Below, piece after piece: positions 52,534-56,917 of a DNA stretch of 56,917 nt. Every line of letters begins with the position of its first letter. The first letter of the stretch is position 1. Source of the DNA: Candidatus Gracilibacteria bacterium CG17_big_fil_post_rev_8_21_14_2_50_48_13 (GTDB taxonomy: Bacteria; Patescibacteriota; Gracilibacteria; 1-14-2-50-48-13); contig PFFG01000011.1 of the NCBI GenBank assembly GCA_002783265.1, positions 1 through 56,917 of the forward strand, written 5' to 3'. The notes beneath the pieces are model-generated. The model was not told the origin of the DNA. It made no database searches and saw only the letters and a list, made by a program, of their open reading frames with translations. The translations under genes were made by a program, and so were the position numbers.

Positions 52534-52697
52534 GGTGAACAATGAAAAAGTATAGGTGATTTTATACTAGAACCTTCCTCGAGAATCTCAAGGGGACTTT
52601 GGGTTTCATCAAGATAAATTTGCGATGTGAACACGAGTCTGTACAATGGGTCATGGAAAGAATCTGTTTCTTTTCTTCTCACTTTTCTGACTTTTCA

Positions 52698-54590
52698 ATG
52701 AAAAAAGAATCTCCTAAGCAGGTGCCGAAAAAAGCACCCAATGCAAAAAAGAATAATAACTCCTTTTATACGTTTCTGATCCTTGTACTCCTTGCGGGTG
52801 CAGCCTTTTCATTTTTCAGCCCCTACGGCGCAGGCCAGCAAACACAGGAGATCAGTGTAACAGAGCTGGTGAAGCGTTTTAATGAAACGCCACCATCTTT
52901 GGTGAAAATTGAGTTTGATGGAAATATTGTCTACGCCGACACAGGTTCAGGAGCAAAAATTAAGGCCGTATTGCCACCTGGTACCACAGCAGCGGACCTG
53001 AATATGGTTAATAATGCCAACGGCATTCCGGTTTCCGGGCGTGATAAGCGTGTAGAAAACTTTGTTGCAGGATTCATCTCTGCCCTTGGACCTATTCTTA
53101 TCGTTTTTATTCTTATTTTGTTTGTCATGCGCCAGGCGCAGGGGAATGCAAATTCCGCCTTTACCTTTGGTCAAAGCAAAGCAAAGTTGCATGATAAAGA
53201 ACGGAATCAAACAAATTTTAAAGACGTCGCGGGCTCTGATGAAGCTAAAGAAGACCTGCTGGATATTGTCGACTTTTTAAAGAACCCAAAGAAATATCTG
53301 AAAATGGGTGCAAAAATTCCCAAGGGTGTTCTCTTATACGGCCCTCCCGGTACGGGTAAGACGCTGCTTGCACGCGCTGTCGCCGGTGAAGCAGATGTTC
53401 CTTTCTTTACCATTTCCGGTTCCGAGTTTGTGGAAATGTTTGTCGGCGTGGGAGCGTCACGTGTTCGCGACCTCTTTAAAAAAGCTAAACGCAGCGCACC
53501 TGCGATAGTCTTTATCGATGAAATTGATGCGGTGGGTCGTCAACGGGGCGCTGGAGTAGGCGGTGGGCATGATGAACGTGAACAAACCCTGAATCAGATC
53601 CTCACGGAAATGGATGGTTTTGAAATGGACACGAATATCATCGTTATGGCCTCGACGAACCGTCCTGATGTACTCGATCCTGCTCTTCTCCGACCAGGTC
53701 GTTTCGACCGTCGTGTGCTTATTGATCGGCCAAATTTGAAAGAACGAGAAGAAATTCTTCAAGTGCACGCAAGAAAAAAACCCCTCGAAAAAGATGTCGA
53801 TTTTGCATCTCTCTCAAAAAAACTCCCTGGTTTTACGGGGGCAGATATTGAAAACCTCTTGAATGAGGCTGCAATTCTTGCAGCAAAGCGTGGTCTGAAA
53901 CTCATATCCAATAGTGAAATTACGGAAGCCTTTGAAAAAGTCGCTCTCGGTCCACAAAAGAAGTCCAGCCGACTTTCTGACTACGAAAAGAAACTGACTG
54001 CCTATCATGAACTAGGACACGCTGTTGTAGGCCACATGCTTCCTCATTGTGATCCTGTCCATAAAGTGAGCGTCATTTCCCGGGGCATGGCCTTGGGTGT
54101 GACATGGTTTATTCCTGATGAGGACGTCCACCTTCAGTCGAAGGCAAAATTCCTCAATGAGATTGCCTCTCTTCTCGGTGGTCGTGCTGCGGAAGAAATT
54201 TTCTACGGAGCTGAGAATGTGACGACGGGAGCATCGAATGATCTGGAGCGCGCCTCTGAGATAGCAAGAAAAATGGTGACGGCCTATGGAATGAGTGATG
54301 CCATTGGTGGTGTTGTGCTGGAAACGCATAAAAACGTTTTCCTTGGTCGTGATATGGGTGAGACGCGAGGGTTTAGTGAACAAACGGCGCAGAAGGTCGA
54401 TGAAGAAGTGCGCCGCATTCTCGACGAAACCTATGCGCAAACGCGGGCCATTATTACCAAACATAAGAAACTGATGGATGTTATGGCGAAGGACTTGCTT
54501 GCAACGGAAGAACTGAGTGAAGAACAGTTTGCGCAATACTTTATCGACGCCGGTATTGAGGTACCCAAGAAAACAGGAAACGCGGCGTAG
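52698..54590 (+). CDS. ftsH: ATP-dependent zinc metalloprotease FtsH
   Basis: FtsH is the membrane AAA+ protease for quality control of membrane and regulatory proteins. The product has 630 residues from the ATG at 52698, which gives a normal basic N-terminus. Two transmembrane helices (about 23-42 and 120-144) flank the extracytoplasmic domain. The AAA domain has Walker A GPPGTGKT, Walker B IVFIDEID and an SRH near [21 protein letters not shown]. The protease has HELGH and a downstream Asp ligand (near ASNDLERAS). All motifs are intact. It shares a bidirectional terminator with hrcA. Confidence 0.97.
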   Translation: MKKESPKQVPKKAPNAKKNNNSFYTFLILVLLAGAAFSFFSPYGAGQQTQEISVTELVKRFNETPPSLVKIEFDGNIVYADTGSGAKIKAVLPPGTTAADLNMVNNANGIPVSGRDKRVENFVAGFISALGPILIVFILILFVMRQAQGNANSAFTFGQSKAKLHDKERNQTNFKDVAGSDEAKEDLLDIVDFLKNPKKYLKMGAKIPKGVLLYGPPGTGKTLLARAVAGEADVPFFTISGSEFVEMFVGVGASRVRDLFKKAKRSAPAIVFIDEIDAVGRQRGAGVGGGHDEREQTLNQILTEMDGFEMDTNIIVMASTNRPDVLDPALLRPGRFDRRVLIDRPNLKEREEILQVHARKKPLEKDVDFASLSKKLPGFTGADIENLLNEAAILAAKRGLKLISNSEITEAFEKVALGPQKKSSRLSDYEKKLTAYHELGHAVVGHMLPHCDPVHKVSVISRGMALGVTWFIPDEDVHLQSKAKFLNEIASLLGGRAAEEIFYGAENVTTGASNDLERASEIARKMVTAYGMSDAIGGVVLETHKNVFLGRDMGETRGFSEQTAQKVDEEVRRILDETYAQTRAIITKHKKLMDVMAKDLLATEELSEEQFAQYFIDAGIEVPKKTGNAA

Positions 54591-54599
54591 GCAAATAGT

Positions 54600-54632
54600 A
54601 AAAAAGCCCCTCCGATTCCGAGGGGCTTTTTT
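54600..54632. terminator. Bidirectional terminator between ftsH and hrcA
   Basis: A 13-bp perfect stem (54600-54612 with 54620-54632) with a 7-nt loop has A and T runs on both sides. It serves both convergent genes. Confidence 0.9.
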
Positions 54633-54638
54633 AGAATC

Positions 54639-55343
54639 TTAGCTCGAGAGCTCACTGCGCACATGGTTGAGTGCTGCCATATTAAATGCGTAGTTCATGC
54701 GCTTCGGGCCGAGTATGCCAAGAATACCATCGCCCAGTGTTGCAGAGGAGAAGGTCACGGCAATAAGGCTGCAGCTTTGAATTTCTGGAAGTATATTTTC
54801 TTCCCCAATGAAGACACGTACCTCATCATCGATTGGGAGTTGGTGCAGCAAATCTAAAAACAGTTCCTGGTCCTCGAGAACCTTGACCACTGTCGAGGCT
54901 TCCATGCTATTCGTAAACTCAGGCGTCTGGAGGATATTCGAGAGGCCGAGATAGTAGGCTTTCCCATGCGGCGGAATCGTTGCAAAGCTCACGCCTCCAC
55001 AAGTGCGTGCAAGAAGACTAACGGCATAATAAATGCGGTCTTCCGCTACCTGACGCTTAAGACTATCCACAGCTATGTCTCCCTGAGCCATGGCAGAGAC
55101 GTGAGACTCCCCCATGAGTTCATCGACATACATACGAAAACCGTGGGTGGTCGGCACACGCCCGGCGGAGGTATAGGGCTGATAGAGGAGTCCGTGCTTT
55201 TCCAGCCATGACATATCATTGCGGATAGTCGCTGGACTCACATCCATATCCATTTTCTCCAGCAAAAACTTCGACCCCACAGGCTCTGCAGAGACAATAA
55301 AACTTTCTATAATGGCTTTGAGTATGCGAAATTTTCTTTCCAT
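54639..55343 (-). CDS. hrcA: Heat-inducible transcription repressor HrcA (short form)
   Basis: HrcA represses chaperone operons at CIRCE operators. The 234 residues are about 100 shorter than typical HrcA. The N-terminal winged helix is intact (VSPATIRNDMSWLEKHGLL, SAGRVPTTHGFRMYVD), and the effector region is reduced but keeps the C-terminal GILGPKRMNYAFNMAALNHV. No canonical CIRCE element (TTAGCACTC-N9-GAGTGCTAA) was spotted in the window, and no groEL or dnaK is adjacent. The gene lies 6 bp after yebC. Confidence 0.93.
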   Translation of the reverse strand: MERKFRILKAIIESFIVSAEPVGSKFLLEKMDMDVSPATIRNDMSWLEKHGLLYQPYTSAGRVPTTHGFRMYVDELMGESHVSAMAQGDIAVDSLKRQVAEDRIYYAVSLLARTCGGVSFATIPPHGKAYYLGLSNILQTPEFTNSMEASTVVKVLEDQELFLDLLHQLPIDDEVRVFIGEENILPEIQSCSLIAVTFSSATLGDGILGILGPKRMNYAFNMAALNHVRSELSS

Positions 55344-55349
55344 GGCGTG

Positions 55350-56075
55350 CTATGATTTCATACTAATCGTACTATAAATCTGCTGAATGTCATCATTATC
55401 TTCCATCATATCAATGAAGTTGGCGAGTGTTTGCATGTCTTCTTCAGACTCAATGACCGTCGACTGTAGAGGAACATAGCCTAGTTTTGCTTCTTCGACG
55501 CTGAGTCCCGCCTCCTTAAGTGCTGTATTGACTCGACCAAGTTCCGTTGGAGGGCAAACGGCCTCCACAAGACTTGGTTCGAGAAAGACATAGTCTTCCA
55601 CACCTGCATCCATGAGGGCAAGTTCACTGCTTTCCAGGTCATCCGTCAGGCGGATCTGAAAAATACCTTTCCTCTGAAATTGAAAACTCACGGATCCACT
55701 CTCTGCATACTTCCCGCCGTATTTCGAAAAAATATGGCGGACATGCGCCACTGTTCGGTTTGGGTTATCAGTGAGAGCGACAACGAGCATGGGAATGCCC
55801 AAGGGGGCGTATCCTTCGTAGAGAAGTTCTACGAGCTCACTTTCACCAAGAGACTCTCCCTTCCCTTTTTTTATGGCTCGCTCAATAATGTCGTTCGTCA
55901 TGTTCGCCGCCTTTGCTTTGCGAAGTACCAGTTCAAGAGCTGCATTCATGGTGGGATCTCCTCCCCCCTGTTTCACCGCCATGGTGATCGCTTGAGCCAG
56001 TTTGGTAAAGGTTACCCCACGCTTGTTATCTGCCTTATTTTTCTTATGTTTAATTTCATACCAGCTGCCTGCCAT
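55350..56075 (-). CDS. yebC: YebC/PmpR-family regulatory protein
   Basis: The 241-residue protein has the family N-terminus (MAGSWYEIKHKKNKAD, where most homologues read MAGHSKW), three alpha/beta domains and acidic surfaces (NRTVAHVRHIFSKYGG, YAPLGIPMLVVALTDN). Members are described as DNA-binding regulators and, more recently, as translation factors that relieve stalling at proline stretches. It sits between the manC-like gene (29 bp upstream) and hrcA (6 bp downstream). Confidence 0.94.
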   Translation of the reverse strand: MAGSWYEIKHKKNKADNKRGVTFTKLAQAITMAVKQGGGDPTMNAALELVLRKAKAANMTNDIIERAIKKGKGESLGESELVELLYEGYAPLGIPMLVVALTDNPNRTVAHVRHIFSKYGGKYAESGSVSFQFQRKGIFQIRLTDDLESSELALMDAGVEDYVFLEPSLVEAVCPPTELGRVNTALKEAGLSVEEAKLGYVPLQSTVIESEEDMQTLANFIDMMEDNDDIQQIYSTISMKS

Positions 56076-56104
56076 GAGTGTATTGGACGTGAATAAATAA
56101 GAAA

Positions 56105-56917
56105 CTACAAGTAGTCATTGAGTTTCTCTGCTTTGATCTCGTCAACGAGGAGTTTAATTTCAGGAGCGCGCTCCGCGGGCATAACTAGGAGAGCGTCTTC
56201 CGTATCAACAACGATCATATTTTCTAAGCCAAGCACGGCAACGGTTTTTTTCCCCTGTGAAAATATCAAGGAATTTTTCGTGTCAACGGTGACCACCTGC
56301 CCCTGTGTCACATTCCCTTTTTCATCAGAATCACTGCGGGCAGCCTTGAGTTCGCGCCAGTTCCCAACGTCTGTCCATCCAAGACCGTCTGCCGGCACGA
56401 CGGCGATATGCGGCGTTTTTTCCAGGATACCAAAATCTATAGAGATTTTATCCATACTGCGGAAGGCGGCGGGTAGAATTTCCTCATACCTGTCTGTTCC
56501 CAGTGCTCCCTGTAGCTCCTGAAGCGCGGCAAAAGTGCTCGGTAGGTGTGTTTGAAACAACTCAAGCAGGACGGCGGGTCGCACGACAAATATACCCAAA
56601 TTCCACAAATATTCCCAGGATTCGCTATATGACTGTGCTCGCTCCAGATCAGGTTTTTCCACAAAACGCTCAACTTGAAACACGTTGTCGGTCAGTTCCT
56701 CTGACATTTTGATGTACCCATAGGTAGTCGCCGGGTAGGTTGGTCGTACGCCTAAGGTCACGACGTGTGATGCAGAGGATTTTGCAAAGGTCTCTGCCCT
56801 CTGAAGATAGGTGAGAAATCGTTCTGGATGACCAAATAAATGATCGGAAGGGAGAATGACGACGGGTTCCTCAGGATCTTTCATCTCTTTGAGGAGATGT
56901 ATCAGCGCAAGTCCAAT
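56105..56917 (-). CDS. manC: Mannose-1-phosphate guanylyltransferase (5' truncated)
   Basis: At least 270 residues are visible. The frame is open to the right window edge (reading IGLALIHLLKEMKDPEEP), so the N-terminal nucleotide-binding GxGxRLxPLS motif lies outside. The visible part shows VVILPSDHLF, LGVRPTYPATTYGYIKM, FVEKPD, WNLGIFVVRP, SIDFGILEK and GWTDVGNW, matching GDP-mannose pyrophosphorylases. The MPI-type cupin half of bifunctional ManC is absent. It makes GDP-mannose for surface glycans, fitting the glycosyltransferases in the window. It heads the yebC-hrcA operon. Confidence 0.92.
   Translation of the reverse strand: MGLALIHLLKEMKDPEEPVVILPSDHLFGHPERFLTYLQRAETFAKSSASHVVTLGVRPTYPATTYGYIKMSEELTDNVFQVERFVEKPDLERAQSYSESWEYLWNLGIFVVRPAVLLELFQTHLPSTFAALQELQGALGTDRYEEILPAAFRSMDKISIDFGILEKTPHIAVVPADGLGWTDVGNWRELKAARSDSDEKGNVTQGQVVTVDTKNSLIFSQGKKTVAVLGLENMIVVDTEDALLVMPAERAPEIKLLVDEIKAEKLNDYL

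Noticed and set aside
55300-55343. CIRCE operator near hrcA
   Set aside because: A GTGCTA-like half is visible near the start codon, but there is no matching inverted half at the right spacing.

Overview
The window looks like chromosomal DNA of a small-genome bacterium of the Candidate Phyla Radiation (Patescibacteria), perhaps a Peregrinibacteria-like lineage. This placement is an inference. It rests on an unusually short HrcA, on several conserved proteins I cannot assign, on a RimK-related ligase and 7TM pair, on single-gene versions of large systems, and on surface proteins anchored by SLH or membrane segments with no outer-membrane or LPS genes. UGA works as a stop throughout, including in ATGA start/stop overlaps, so the UGA-Gly code of Gracilibacteria/SR1 is excluded. 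Very few start codons have a Shine-Dalgarno sequence.

Layout. 1-5 kb: the 3' part of a giant secreted repeat protein with three SLH domains, then a possible small ribbon-helix-helix-like protein. 5-9 kb: a minus-strand pair (small membrane protein, 2-Cys peroxiredoxin) facing a plus-strand operon of a THUMP-like methyltransferase, an RluA pseudouridine synthase and endonuclease III. 9-13 kb: a minus-strand operon of a ComEC-type hydrolase, a Xer recombinase, an HD (p)ppGpp-hydrolase-like protein, a RecB/Cas4-like Fe-S nuclease and dUTPase. 13-15.6 kb: a membrane-anchored baseplate-J-like protein, a histone-H1-like Lys/Ala-rich protein, and tRNA-Arg(UCU) followed by a 204-bp segment bounded by a 24-bp duplication of the tRNA 3' end. 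15.6-23.2 kb: a minus-strand operon pepA, dnaB, PKD-7TM protein, ATP-grasp/retropepsin-like/DUF1704 fusion, ftsE. 23-29 kb: a TSP3-repeat surface protein, a Fic-fold protein with a destroyed active site, QueG, an unknown protein, and a bactofilin-like membrane protein. 29-34 kb: uvrB, rsmG, an unknown protein, a small Amidase_3 enzyme and rlmE. 34-41.7 kb: a minus-strand operon of infB, a GT4 glycosyltransferase, a Wzz-like protein and a secreted PGRP/amidase. 41.9-46.3 kb: an unknown protein, tsaE, a GT2 glycosyltransferase, Dus, a CPBP protease and an RsuA-family pseudouridine synthase. 46.4-57 kb: a DnaQ exonuclease fused to a dead DinG-like helicase, an SDR, rpsA, trxA, rnhB, tmk, ftsH, hrcA, yebC and a right-truncated manC-like gene.

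The genes fall into four themes. One is RNA modification (RluA, RsuA, RsmG, RlmE, Dus, QueG, TsaE, THUMP-like methyltransferase). The second is DNA repair and replication (Nth, UvrB, DnaB, RNase HII, Tmk, Dut, DnaQ-DinG, Xer). The third is protein synthesis and quality control (IF-2, S1, FtsH, HrcA, PepA). The fourth is the cell envelope (SLH protein, two amidases, glycosyltransferases, Wzz, ManC, CPBP).

The most unusual unit is the operon at 15.6-20.3 kb. A RimK-type amino-acid ligase, a degenerate retropepsin-like domain and a DUF1704 (MATCAP-like) metallopeptidase are fused in one 814-residue chain. It is encoded next to the 7TM partner that usually accompanies such ligases. This looks like a self-contained system that adds and removes a peptide or amino-acid modification at the membrane. 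Other notable points are the pseudo-Fic protein, the dead DinG helicase, the tRNA-associated mini-element, and palindromes or hairpins lying directly against start codons.
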